This document shows, piece by piece, positions 34,312 through 42,489 of a DNA stretch of 64,000 nucleotides; position 1 is the stretch's first letter, and each line of letters begins with the position of its first letter. Origin of the DNA: Solirubrobacter deserti (lineage in GTDB: Bacteria > Actinomycetota > Thermoleophilia > Solirubrobacterales > Solirubrobacteraceae). The notes beneath the pieces were generated by a model. The model searched no databases and was not told the DNA's origin. It saw only the letters and a list, made by a program, of their open reading frames with translations. The translations under genes and the position numbers were made by a program. The DNA is taken from positions 124,001 to 188,000 of the forward strand of contig NZ_JAPCID010000007.1 in the NCBI RefSeq assembly GCF_027587175.1. Reading direction: 5' to 3'.

Positions 34312-35094
34312 CTAGGCGCCGAACTCGTCGCGCATCGCGTCGGCGATCTCGCCCTGCGCCCGGCCGCGGCGCTGCCCGTCGAACACCACGTCCACGCGCT
34401 CGTCCCAGAACGCGACCAGCCCCGTGATCTGCCTGAGGTCCGGCAGCGGGTCCTCGTAGCTCCAGGCGATGTCCCGGTGTCCGCCCGCCGACCAGTAGCT
34501 CGCCTCGCCCTTGTACGGGCAGTAGGAACGCGTGTCGCTCGGCTCCAGCGGCACGAGCACGTCCTCGCGCGGGAGGTAGAAGCGCGTGTGGATGCCGGTC
34601 TCGAACAGCAGCCGCGCGCGCGTGGACTCAGCCAGCAGCCGGCCGTCGCGCTCGATGCGCACCAGCCGCGACGTGACCCGCACGTCGATGCGCGAGAACG
34701 GGTCGCGCGGGTGGCCGCGGATCGGCTCGTCCTCCTCCAGCCACTCGAACGGGTGGAAGTCGAGCAGGACGTAGCCGTCGAGGTCGGGGTCGGCGAGCCG
34801 GAAGCCGGCGCCCGCGTGCTCGCCCACGGTGAGCGGCTCGCCCGGCGCCGTGTGCGCGGCGAACGGGATGCCCGGATGCAGGACGCCGTCGGGCGCGGGC
34901 AGCGTCTCGCCGCCCGGCGCCACGGGCACGATGAGGTCCTCGGCCGGGACGGCGTACAGCGGCGTGACGCGGCGCGGCTCCCACACCAGCACGGCGCGCG
35001 TGGTGTCGACGACGCCGTCCGCGCGCACACGCTTCGCGACGGGCTCGTGCTTGAGCCCGGCTCCGAACAGCAGGTCCGTTACGCGTGTGCTCAT
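34312..35094 (-). CDS. DUF427 domain protein
   Basis: The protein has 260 residues. The second half is a clear DUF427 domain (VRIERDGRLLAESTRARLLF, then YCPYKGEASYWSAGG and ITGLVAFWDERVDVVFDG). The first half has a weaker match (WEPRRVTPLYAVPAEDL) and may be a diverged copy of the same fold. Function of the domain is unknown. The ATG at 35094 is 38 bases from the divergent SagB-like gene. Confidence 0.82.
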   Translation of the reverse strand: MSTRVTDLLFGAGLKHEPVAKRVRADGVVDTTRAVLVWEPRRVTPLYAVPAEDLIVPVAPGGETLPAPDGVLHPGIPFAAHTAPGEPLTVGEHAGAGFRLADPDLDGYVLLDFHPFEWLEEDEPIRGHPRDPFSRIDVRVTSRLVRIERDGRLLAESTRARLLFETGIHTRFYLPREDVLVPLEPSDTRSYCPYKGEASYWSAGGHRDIAWSYEDPLPDLRQITGLVAFWDERVDVVFDGQRRGRAQGEIADAMRDEFGA

Positions 35095-35132
35095 GTCCGG
35101 CAGGACGTTACGCGGTGCGCCACTATTCCCGC

Positions 35133-36425
35133 ATGACAGGGGACGCCGCACGGCTCTATCACGCGCTGAGCGCCTACAAGGCCGGCGACGACTTCCCGGC
35201 CACACCCGCCGACCACCCGCTCGTCCTGCAGGACCTGGTCACCAACGACTTCGCGCGCTGGCCGTATCCGTACAAGCGGTACGACCTCCCGCGCGTCCCG
35301 CTGCCGCGCGAGCTGGAAGGCCTCGGCCGCGTGCTCTACCTGTCCTCCGGCGTCGTGCGTACGACGCAGCGGCCCGGCCGGCCGAACGTCTTGTTCCGGG
35401 CGGCGGGCTCGGCGGGCGGCCGCTTCCCGCTCGAGCTCTACGTGTCCGCGCTCGACGGCGTGCACTGGTACGACCCCGAGCAGCACGCGCTCGTGCGTAT
35501 CGCGCCGCCGGCGGGCGGCGAGGCGACGACGCTGATCGTCACCGGCGTCCCGTGGCGCACCGCCTGGCGCTACGCCGAGCGCGGCTTCCGCCACCTCTAC
35601 TGGGACGCCGGCACGATGCTGTCGCACGTGCTCGCGCTCGCGCCGGGGGCGCGGCTGTTCACGCGCTTCCCCGACGAGCCGGTCACGCGGTTGGTGGGCG
35701 CGGACGGCGTGCACGAGTTCCCGCTCGCGGTCGTCGCGCTCGACGACGGCGAGCCCGCGATCGAGCCGGGCGGGGAGGCGGCCACCGGGGCCGTGGACGC
35801 CGCGCCGCTCGAGCTCCCGCTGATCACCGCCGCCCAGCGGGCGGGCGACACGGACGCGCTGGGCGAGCCCTGGCCGCTGCGCGCGGAACCGGTGGCGGAC
35901 GACGTGATCCTCAAGCGCGGGTCGACGCGGCTGATGGACGAGACGGCGACGATCCCGCGCACCGTCTTCGAGACGCTCCTGGGCGCGCTCGACGGGGTCC
36001 GCCACCCGCACTTCGTCGCCGTCCACGGCGTGGACGACGTCGCGCCGGGCCTCTACCGCTGGCCCGAGCCGCTGCGCACCGGGAACCTGCGCGACGAGCT
36101 CTACCGCCTGTGCTGGGACCAGCCGCTCGGCCGCACGGCGGCGTTCGTGGTCATGGGTGCCATGGACCTGGCCGCGCTCGACGACCGCGGCTACCGCGAA
36201 GCGCAGCTGGAGGCGGGGATCGTCGAGGGCCGGCTGCACCTGGCGGCGTACGCGCACGGGCTCGGCGCGAGCGGCATGACGTTCCTGGACGGCGAGTTCG
36301 AGGCGACGATCGGCGCGCCGCTCGCGGCGACGCTGTTCACGTGCGTGGGCGTCCCGGCCTACCGCAACACGGCGGGCGGCCGGCCGGGCGCGCCGGTCGC
36401 GGTCGTCGTCCCGTCTCCCGAGTGA
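35133..36425 (+). CDS. SagB/ThcOx-type nitroreductase-fold protein
   Basis: The protein has 430 residues. LYHALSAYKAG near the start and the LPRVPLPRELEGLGRVLYLS region fit the SagB-type flavoprotein dehydrogenases. Two nitroreductase-like halves follow (GGRFPLELYVSALDGVHWYD and TAAFVVMGAMDLAALDDRGY). SagB relatives oxidise azolines in peptide modification. No cyclodehydratase or precursor peptide is nearby, so this copy probably does something else. Its TGA and the stop of the convergent gene form the palindrome TGATCA. Confidence 0.75.
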   Translation: MTGDAARLYHALSAYKAGDDFPATPADHPLVLQDLVTNDFARWPYPYKRYDLPRVPLPRELEGLGRVLYLSSGVVRTTQRPGRPNVLFRAAGSAGGRFPLELYVSALDGVHWYDPEQHALVRIAPPAGGEATTLIVTGVPWRTAWRYAERGFRHLYWDAGTMLSHVLALAPGARLFTRFPDEPVTRLVGADGVHEFPLAVVALDDGEPAIEPGGEAATGAVDAAPLELPLITAAQRAGDTDALGEPWPLRAEPVADDVILKRGSTRLMDETATIPRTVFETLLGALDGVRHPHFVAVHGVDDVAPGLYRWPEPLRTGNLRDELYRLCWDQPLGRTAAFVVMGAMDLAALDDRGYREAQLEAGIVEGRLHLAAYAHGLGASGMTFLDGEFEATIGAPLAATLFTCVGVPAYRNTAGGRPGAPVAVVVPSPE

Positions 36426-36722
36426 TCAGTCGATCGCGTCCTCGATCGCCTCGTTGGTCTCCTCGATCAGTTCGTCGGCGTCGGCCTGCGCCTCTGCGGC
36501 GATCTCGGCGGCCTCGCGCTGGGCCTGCGCGGCGTCGGCGTCGGCCGGGGGCACGTTCTCGGTCATGGCCTTGGTGACGTCGCGCTGGTACTCGAGCGCG
36601 CGCTGCTGGATGTCGTTGACGGTGCGCTCGGCCTCGTCGTTGCGCTTGTCGACGACGAACAGGGTGCCGCCGGCGATCAGGGCGGACACGAGCAGAGCGG
36701 TGAGGGGGCGACGCGGGTTCAT
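36426..36722 (-). CDS. Small membrane-anchored coiled-coil protein
   Basis: The protein has 98 residues. A basic start and one hydrophobic stretch (LTALLVSALIAGGTLFVV, about residues 7-24) are followed by a charged, Ala/Glu/Asp-rich helix (AQAQREAAEIAAEAQADADE). It is probably a signal-anchored protein facing outward. I do not recognise a family. Its start at 36722 is next to an inverted repeat (36724-36767). Confidence 0.6.
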   Translation of the reverse strand: MNPRRPLTALLVSALIAGGTLFVVDKRNDEAERTVNDIQQRALEYQRDVTKAMTENVPPADADAAQAQREAAEIAAEAQADADELIEETNEAIEDAID

Positions 36723-36723
36723 T

Positions 36724-36767
36724 GGGAGGCTCCGGGGAGGGGGTTGCTTGACGTCCGGAAGCCTCCC
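36724..36767. repeat. Inverted repeat in the 5' region of the small coiled-coil gene
   Basis: GGGAGGC (36724-36730) and GCCTCCC (36761-36767) are complementary, and the adjacent TCCGG and CCGGA extend the match. The loop is about 25 bases. On the minus-strand transcript it would fold around the translation start. Confidence 0.4.
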
Positions 36768-36862
36768 GAACGGCGGCCCCGCGGTCCGTGGAGCCAGCCA
36801 GCCGACTGAGTGGCGGCGATCCGCCACGACCCGGCGGTTCGCCTCCTGCGACAGTACGGGCC

Positions 36863-39820
36863 ATGCGCGTAGGGCTGCTCGGACCGCTCGAGATCGAGCA
36901 CGAGGGTGAAGCGGTCGCGGTCGGCGGCGGGCGGCTGCGCGCGCTGCTCGCGCGCCTCGCCCTCGACGCGGGGCGGCCCGTGACCACCGGCGCGCTCGTG
37001 GAGGCGGTGTGGGAGGACGAGTTGCCCGCCGATCACGTGCACGCGCTGCAGTCGCTCGTCTCGCGGCTGCGGCGGGCGCTCGGCGACGCGGCGCTCGTGG
37101 CGCCCGCGCCGGGCGGGTACCGGCTGGAGGCGCAGACCGACGTGCAGGAGTTCGAGCGCGAAGGCGCGCTCGAGCTGTGGCGCGGGCCCGCCCTCGCGGA
37201 CCTGCGCGGGTACCGCTTCGCGCAGCTGGCCGCCGAGCGGCTGGAGGAGCAGCGCGTCGCGGCGCTGATCGCGACGGGCGACCTGCCGACGCTGGAGGCG
37301 CTGCACGCCGAGCACCCGCTGCACGAGCGGCTCGCGGCGCGGCTGATCGGCGCGCTGTTCGCGGCCGGGCGCCAGGCCGACGCGCTCGCCGTCTACGAGC
37401 GCACGCGCCGGCGGCTGGACGACGAGCTCGGCGTCGCGCCGTCGCCGGAGCTCCAGCAGGCGCACCTGGCCGTGGTGCAGGGGGAGCGCAAGACGCGGCG
37501 GACCAACCTGCCCGCGCCCGTGACGAGCTTCGTAGGGCGCGAGGCCGAGCTCGAGCGGATCGATGAGCTGCTCGACCGTGCGCGGCTGATCACCCTGCTC
37601 GGCCCGGGCGGGGCGGGCAAGACGCGCCTCGCGCGCGAGGCGGTCGCGCGCCACGTCGACGACGTCGCCGACGGCGTCTGGATGGTCGAGCTCGCGCCGA
37701 TCACCGACGAGTCCGAGATCGTGGGCGCGGTCGTCGGCGCGCTCGGGCTGCGCGAGGCGGTCCTGCCGGGCATGGCGCCACGGGACTCGCTGCCGCGCCT
37801 GCTCGACGTGCTCGCCGAGCGCGAGACGATCGTCGTGCTCGACAACTGCGAGCACGTGATCGCGGGCGCGGCCGACCTCGCCGACCGGCTGCTGGCGAGC
37901 TGCCCGCGGCTGAAGGTGGTGGCCACGAGCCGCGAGGCGCTGGCGATCGACGGCGAGGCGCTGGTGCCGGTGCCGCCATTGGCCGAGTCGCCCGCGGTCA
38001 CGCTGTTCGCCGACCGCGCGGCCGCCGCGCGGCCCGGCTACGTGATCGATGAGGCGGGCCGCGAGATCTGCCGCCGGCTCGACGGGCTGCCGCTCGCGCT
38101 CGAGCTGGCCGCGGCGCGGCTGCGGACCTTGACCGCCGGCGAGCTGGCGGAGCGGCTGGACGATCGCTTCCGCGTGCTCACGGGTGGCTCGCGCACCGCC
38201 CTTCCGCGTCACCGCACGCTGCGCGCGGTGGTCGACTGGAGCTGGGAGCTGCTCGACGACCCCGAGCGGGTGCTCGCGCGCCGGATCGCACTGTTCACCG
38301 CGGGCGCGACGGTCGCCTCGGCGAGCGCGGTCTACGGCGCGGACGCGTTCGACGGGCTGGCCGCGCTGGCCGAGCGGTCCCTGGTTCAGGTCGTGCCCGA
38401 CTCCGAGCCCACGCGCTACCGGATGCTGGAGACGATCCGCGAGTACGGGCTCGAGAAGCTCGAGGCGGCGGGCGAGCTGGAATCGACGCGCGGCGCGCAC
38501 GCGCGCTACTTCGCCAAGCTGGTGGCGGAGGCCGAGCCGCGACTGCGCGGGCCCGAGCAGGCGCGCTGGTTCGCGCTCGTGGATGCTGAGCGCGAGCACG
38601 TGCTCACGGCGCTCCGGCACTTCGGCGAGCTGCCCGACGCGCGCGCCGCGGTCGCGCTGGCCGTCGATCTGCTGTGGGTGTGGGTGCTGTCCGGCAGCCA
38701 GCAGGAGGCGCTGACGTGGACGCGCTTCGCGGCCGCGGTGCCCGGTGACGCCGATCCCGAGGACCGGGCGATCCTCGAAGGGATGCTCGCCATCGCCGCG
38801 CTCGAGGATCACCCCGACCAACCGGGGGCCGAGGCGACCCTGAAGGCGCTGCACGAGCGGGCGCTGCCGCTCGACGATCGGCGGCGGCCGCTCGTCGCGC
38901 TCGCCAAGGTGATGCTCGAGATGTTCGCCGCGCCCGAGGAGCGCGCCTGTGAGGCGGCGGCCCTCGCGCATCCCGACCCGTGGGTGCGGGCGACCGTGCG
39001 GCTGTTCCTCTCGGTCCGGGCCGAGAACGAGGGCGACATCGCGCTGATGGGCGAGCAGCTGACCGCGGCGCGTGAGCAGCTGGAGGCGCTCGGCGACCGC
39101 TGGGCGCTCGGCATGGCGCTGTTCTTCGAGTCCGGCCGCTTGATCCTGATCGCCGACCTCGAGGGCGCCGAGGCGGTCCTCGAGGAGGTGCGCGAAGCGC
39201 TCTCGGCGCTCAGCCCGGACGCCATCACGGGCATGCTGGACATCCGGATCGCCGACATCCGCACCCGTCGCGGCGACCTTGACGGCGCGCGCTTCCACAT
39301 CACGCGCGCCCGCGAGCGGCGGGACGTCGGCCGCGACGACCTGGCGTTCATCCAGTCCATGGAGGCGCGGATCGAGTGGCTGGCGGGTGACATCGACGCG
39401 GCGGCCGCGGTGCTCGAGGACGCGCTGGAGCGGCTCGGCCGGGCGCCGCTGACGATGCCGCAGGCGCAGCACGGGCACGCGCTCCTGCACTCCATCAGCG
39501 CGTCGGTCGCGGCCGAGCGCGGCGACTTCGAAGCCGCCGACCGCCACTTCGCCGCTGCCTACGCGGCGGGCGCCGGCACCAAGGACATGCCGATGCTCGC
39601 CGCCGTCGCCGTGGCGGGCGCGACGGTGGCCGCCGCGCGCGGCGAGCGCGTGGCGGCGGCCGAGTTGCTGGCGGCGGCGACGGCGATCCGCGGCGCCGAG
39701 GATCCCACCAACCCGGAGATCACCCGGCTGGACGTCGGGATCGCGCCGCCGGTCACACGCGCGGACGCGCTCGCGGCGCTCGAGGCGGCCGGCTCACGCG
39801 CGGCGCCCATAGCTCCGTAG
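36863..39820 (+). CDS. BTAD/AfsR-type STAND transcriptional regulator
   Basis: The protein has 985 residues. An OmpR-like DNA-binding domain (about 3-90, VGLLGPLEIEHEGEAVAVGG onward), an activation domain (about 95-210), an NB-ARC-like ATPase (Walker A GPGGAGKTR at about 250; TIVVLDNCEHVIAG as Walker B) and a TPR-like C-terminal half follow in order. It is the second AfsR-like protein of the window and shares the winged-helix, ATPase, TPR order with the one at 16429. The final 27 bases overlap the convergent ABC permease gene. I chose the ATG at 36863. Confidence 0.9.
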   Translation: MRVGLLGPLEIEHEGEAVAVGGGRLRALLARLALDAGRPVTTGALVEAVWEDELPADHVHALQSLVSRLRRALGDAALVAPAPGGYRLEAQTDVQEFEREGALELWRGPALADLRGYRFAQLAAERLEEQRVAALIATGDLPTLEALHAEHPLHERLAARLIGALFAAGRQADALAVYERTRRRLDDELGVAPSPELQQAHLAVVQGERKTRRTNLPAPVTSFVGREAELERIDELLDRARLITLLGPGGAGKTRLAREAVARHVDDVADGVWMVELAPITDESEIVGAVVGALGLREAVLPGMAPRDSLPRLLDVLAERETIVVLDNCEHVIAGAADLADRLLASCPRLKVVATSREALAIDGEALVPVPPLAESPAVTLFADRAAAARPGYVIDEAGREICRRLDGLPLALELAAARLRTLTAGELAERLDDRFRVLTGGSRTALPRHRTLRAVVDWSWELLDDPERVLARRIALFTAGATVASASAVYGADAFDGLAALAERSLVQVVPDSEPTRYRMLETIREYGLEKLEAAGELESTRGAHARYFAKLVAEAEPRLRGPEQARWFALVDAEREHVLTALRHFGELPDARAAVALAVDLLWVWVLSGSQQEALTWTRFAAAVPGDADPEDRAILEGMLAIAALEDHPDQPGAEATLKALHERALPLDDRRRPLVALAKVMLEMFAAPEERACEAAALAHPDPWVRATVRLFLSVRAENEGDIALMGEQLTAAREQLEALGDRWALGMALFFESGRLILIADLEGAEAVLEEVREALSALSPDAITGMLDIRIADIRTRRGDLDGARFHITRARERRDVGRDDLAFIQSMEARIEWLAGDIDAAAAVLEDALERLGRAPLTMPQAQHGHALLHSISASVAAERGDFEAADRHFAAAYAAGAGTKDMPMLAAVAVAGATVAAARGERVAAAELLAAATAIRGAEDPTNPEITRLDVGIAPPVTRADALAALEAAGSRAAPIAP

Positions 39821-40561
39821 CGCGAGCGGGACGAAGACCACCAGCAGCACCGCCATCGACACCAGCGTCCAGAGCAGGTGGTTGCCCATCGGGTCGCCCA
39901 GCATCAGCGCGCGCAGCACGCCGATCAGGTGCGTGAGCGGGTTCACGTCGGTGAACGTCTGCAGCCAGTCCGGCATCGTGCTGGTCGGGACGAACGTGCT
40001 GGTGCCGAACGTCAGCGGGAACATCGTCAGCAGCACGATCCCCTGCACCGCGCCCGGCGTGCGCGCGATGGTGCCGATGAAGACGGACGCCCAGCTCAGG
40101 CACAGCGCGAACGCGATCACGATGCCGGCCGCGGCGAGCACCTCGAGCGGGCTCGTCTCGGCGCGGAAGCCGATCGCGTAGCCGAACCCGATCGTCACGG
40201 CGCACATCAGCACGTAGCGGACGATGTCGGCGAACACGGCGCCGACCAGCGGTGCGGCGCGGGAGATGGGGAGGCTGCGGAAGCGGTCGAAGACGCCCTT
40301 CTCGATGTCGGTGTTGAGGTTCACGCCGATCGACACGGACGCGAATGCGACCATCTGCGCGAGCACGCCCGGGAGCAGGAACTGCAGGTAGTCCTGCTGG
40401 GAGCCGCCGGCGAGCGCGCCGCCGAAGATGTAGGTGAACAGCGCGAGGAAGATGACCGGCTGGAACGTGACGTCCAGCAGCGCCTCCGGGTTGCGGGTGA
40501 CGCCGATCAGGTTGCGCTTGGCCAGCACGAGGCTGTGCCGCGGGAGAGCGAGCGCGCTCAT
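39794..40561 (-). CDS. ABC-2 type transporter permease (DrrB-like)
   Basis: The protein has 255 residues and six membrane spans. FLLPGVLAQMVAFASVSIGV, KGVFDRFRSLPISRAAPLVG and a tail of two spans around TDVNPLTHLIGVLRALMLGD are typical of DrrB-like permeases that export hydrophobic drugs or lipids. It overlaps the stop of its ATPase gene by four bases (ATGA). It is the first of two such transporters in the window. Confidence 0.88.
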   Translation of the reverse strand: MSALALPRHSLVLAKRNLIGVTRNPEALLDVTFQPVIFLALFTYIFGGALAGGSQQDYLQFLLPGVLAQMVAFASVSIGVNLNTDIEKGVFDRFRSLPISRAAPLVGAVFADIVRYVLMCAVTIGFGYAIGFRAETSPLEVLAAAGIVIAFALCLSWASVFIGTIARTPGAVQGIVLLTMFPLTFGTSTFVPTSTMPDWLQTFTDVNPLTHLIGVLRALMLGDPMGNHLLWTLVSMAVLLVVFVPLALRSYGRRA

Positions 40562-41511
40562 GCGAGCACCTCCTGGGGGTTCTCGGTGCGGCCCGTGAGG
40601 GTGAAGAAGACCTCGTCGAGGCTCGGCAGGTGCAGGGACAGCTCAGTGACGGCGATGTTCGCCTCGTTGAGCCGGTAGATCGCGTCGCCGAGCACCTCGT
40701 CGCCGGCGACGGGGACGCTGACCACGCCGCGGCCGGTGTGCTCGGCGCGGGTCCCGGCGAGATCGCCGATGATCGTGGCGGTCTCGTCGAGGCGGTCCGG
40801 ATCCACGGGGCGGACCGTGAGCCGCTGCCCCCCGACGACGCGCTTGAGCCCGCTCGGCGTGTCGTGAGCGATGACGCTGCCGTGGTTGATGACGGTGATC
40901 TCGTCCGCGAGCGCGTCGGCCTCCTCCAGATACTGCGTGGTGAGCAGGACGGTCGACCCGTCGTGGACGAGCGAGCGCACGACGCCCCACATGTCCTCGC
41001 GCTTGCTCGGGTCCAGCCCGGTCGTCGGCTCGTCGAGGAAGATCACGGACGGGCGCCCGACGAGGGACGCCGCGAGGTCGAGCCGGCGCCGCATGCCGCC
41101 CGAGTACGTCTTGGCGGGGCGCTTGGCCGCGTCCGTGAGGTCGAACCACTCGAGCAGCTCGTGCGCGCGGGCCTTGGCCCGCTTGCCGGACAGGTTGAGC
41201 AGCTGCCCGATCATCGTCAGGTTCTGCTCGCCGGTGAGCAGCTCGTCCACGGACGCGTACTGGCCGGTCAGGCCGATCGTCTCGCGGACCTTGGCCGGCT
41301 CGCGCGCGACGTCGATCCCGTTGATGCGCGCGCTGCCCGCGTCGGCCTGGATGAGGGTGGCGAGGATCCGGACGGCGGTCGTCTTGCCGGCCCCGTTCGG
41401 GCCGAGCACGCCGAGCACCGTCCCCCGGCGCGCGGCGAGGTCCACCCCGTCGAGCGCCTGCGTGTCTCCGAAGCGCTTGCGCAGTCCTTCGGCTTCGATG
41501 GCGTAGTCCAT
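40558..41511 (-). CDS. ABC transporter ATPase (DrrA-like)
   Basis: The protein has 317 residues. Walker A GPNGAGKTT, signature YSGGMRRRLDLAASL and Walker B VIFLDEPTTGLDPSKRE are all intact, followed by the switch region LTTQYLEEADALAD. The C-terminal domain ends LPSLDEVFFTLTGR, as in DrrA. With the permease it forms an exporter. The start is the ATG at 41511; a GTG at 41538 would add nine residues. Confidence 0.92.
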   Translation of the reverse strand: MDYAIEAEGLRKRFGDTQALDGVDLAARRGTVLGVLGPNGAGKTTAVRILATLIQADAGSARINGIDVAREPAKVRETIGLTGQYASVDELLTGEQNLTMIGQLLNLSGKRAKARAHELLEWFDLTDAAKRPAKTYSGGMRRRLDLAASLVGRPSVIFLDEPTTGLDPSKREDMWGVVRSLVHDGSTVLLTTQYLEEADALADEITVINHGSVIAHDTPSGLKRVVGGQRLTVRPVDPDRLDETATIIGDLAGTRAEHTGRGVVSVPVAGDEVLGDAIYRLNEANIAVTELSLHLPSLDEVFFTLTGRTENPQEVLA

Positions 41512-41566
41512 GCCGGGAGCTTCGGCCGCGCCGCTCACACGGCGCGCGCAGATCGCTCACACCGGC

Positions 41567-42034
41567 TCACACGGCTGCGAGCTCCTCTGCGAGCAGGCCG
41601 TAGCGGACACCGTCCTGCCAGGCGCCGGCGCGGTCGTACGCCTGCCGCCGGCGGCCCTCTTCGGTGAACCCGGCGTTGGCGAACACGCGCTGCGCGGCGG
41701 TGTTGAAGCCGTAGACCTCGGCTTCCACGCGGTGGATGTCGTGGTCGGCGACGAGGTGGCGCGCGAGCTGCTTGATGGCTTGGGTGGCGAGGCCGCGGCC
41801 GCCGTGTGCCGGGTCGATCATCAGCGTGCGGATGTCCGCGATCCGGCTGCGGCGGTTGACGAGCACCCAGCGGACGCCGCCGACCAGCTGGTGCTCGTGC
41901 TCGATCACGAGCAGCTCACCGGTGTCTTCGCGCAAGGATTCGGCCGCGGTGGTGGCAAGCGTCGCGGCGATCTCGGGGTGCTGCGCGAGCGCGACGAGCG
42001 CGTCGCGGTCGGCGGGCGTGGCCGGGCGGAGCAT
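41567..42034 (-). CDS. GNAT-family acetyltransferase
   Basis: The protein has 155 residues. It opens MLRPATPADRDALVALAQHP and has the acetyl-CoA loop in DPAHGGRGLATQAIKQLARH. VEAEVYGFNTAAQRVFANAG and FTEEGRRRQAYDR resemble RimJ/SpeG-like members. The acceptor is unknown. An ATG at 42091 would give a longer form, but the chosen start matches the family N-terminus. Confidence 0.85.
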   Translation of the reverse strand: MLRPATPADRDALVALAQHPEIAATLATTAAESLREDTGELLVIEHEHQLVGGVRWVLVNRRSRIADIRTLMIDPAHGGRGLATQAIKQLARHLVADHDIHRVEAEVYGFNTAAQRVFANAGFTEEGRRRQAYDRAGAWQDGVRYGLLAEELAAV

Positions 42035-42121
42035 CGCGTCGCAGCGTACGAGCTCGGCGCGCGTGAACTCGGCGCCTGGGTAGCGCCGCATGAGCAGACA
42101 ACTCGACCCTGGGAGGTTCCG

Positions 42122-42469
42122 ATGATCAAGGGCGTTGCGGCCGTGTGGGTGCCTGTGACCGACATGACCCGTGCCGTGCAGTTCTATGGCGACACGCTGG
42201 GGCTGAACGTGACCGAGCACGACGGCGACTGGAGCGAGGTCGACGCGAACGGGCTCAAGATCGGGCTCAACAGCAGCGAATCGCCGGCCGGGGACGGCGG
42301 GGCGGCGATCGCCTTCCAGCCCGGCGGCGACATCGAGGAGGAGGTCGAGCGCCTGAAGGGCGAGGGCGTGGAGTTCCCGGACGGGATCGCCGATCAGCCG
42401 TGGGGGCGGATCGTCACGTTCAAGGACCCCGACGGGAACGACCTGCAGCTCTTCCAGCCGCCGCAGTAG
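42122..42469 (+). CDS. VOC/glyoxalase-family protein
   Basis: The protein has 115 residues with two beta-alpha-beta units of the VOC fold (VWVPVTDMTRAVQFYGDTLG and the C-terminal FKDPDGNDLQLFQPP). A GGGAGGT ribosome site lies eight bases before the ATG. It may act as a dioxygenase, isomerase or resistance protein. Substrate is unknown. Confidence 0.88.
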   Translation: MIKGVAAVWVPVTDMTRAVQFYGDTLGLNVTEHDGDWSEVDANGLKIGLNSSESPAGDGGAAIAFQPGGDIEEEVERLKGEGVEFPDGIADQPWGRIVTFKDPDGNDLQLFQPPQ

Positions 42470-42489
42470 GAGCTATCGTCGCGCGCCCC

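Noticed and set aside
36719-39547. A 942-codon minus-strand frame
   Set aside because: It is antisense to the AfsR-like regulator and shows no recognisable fold.
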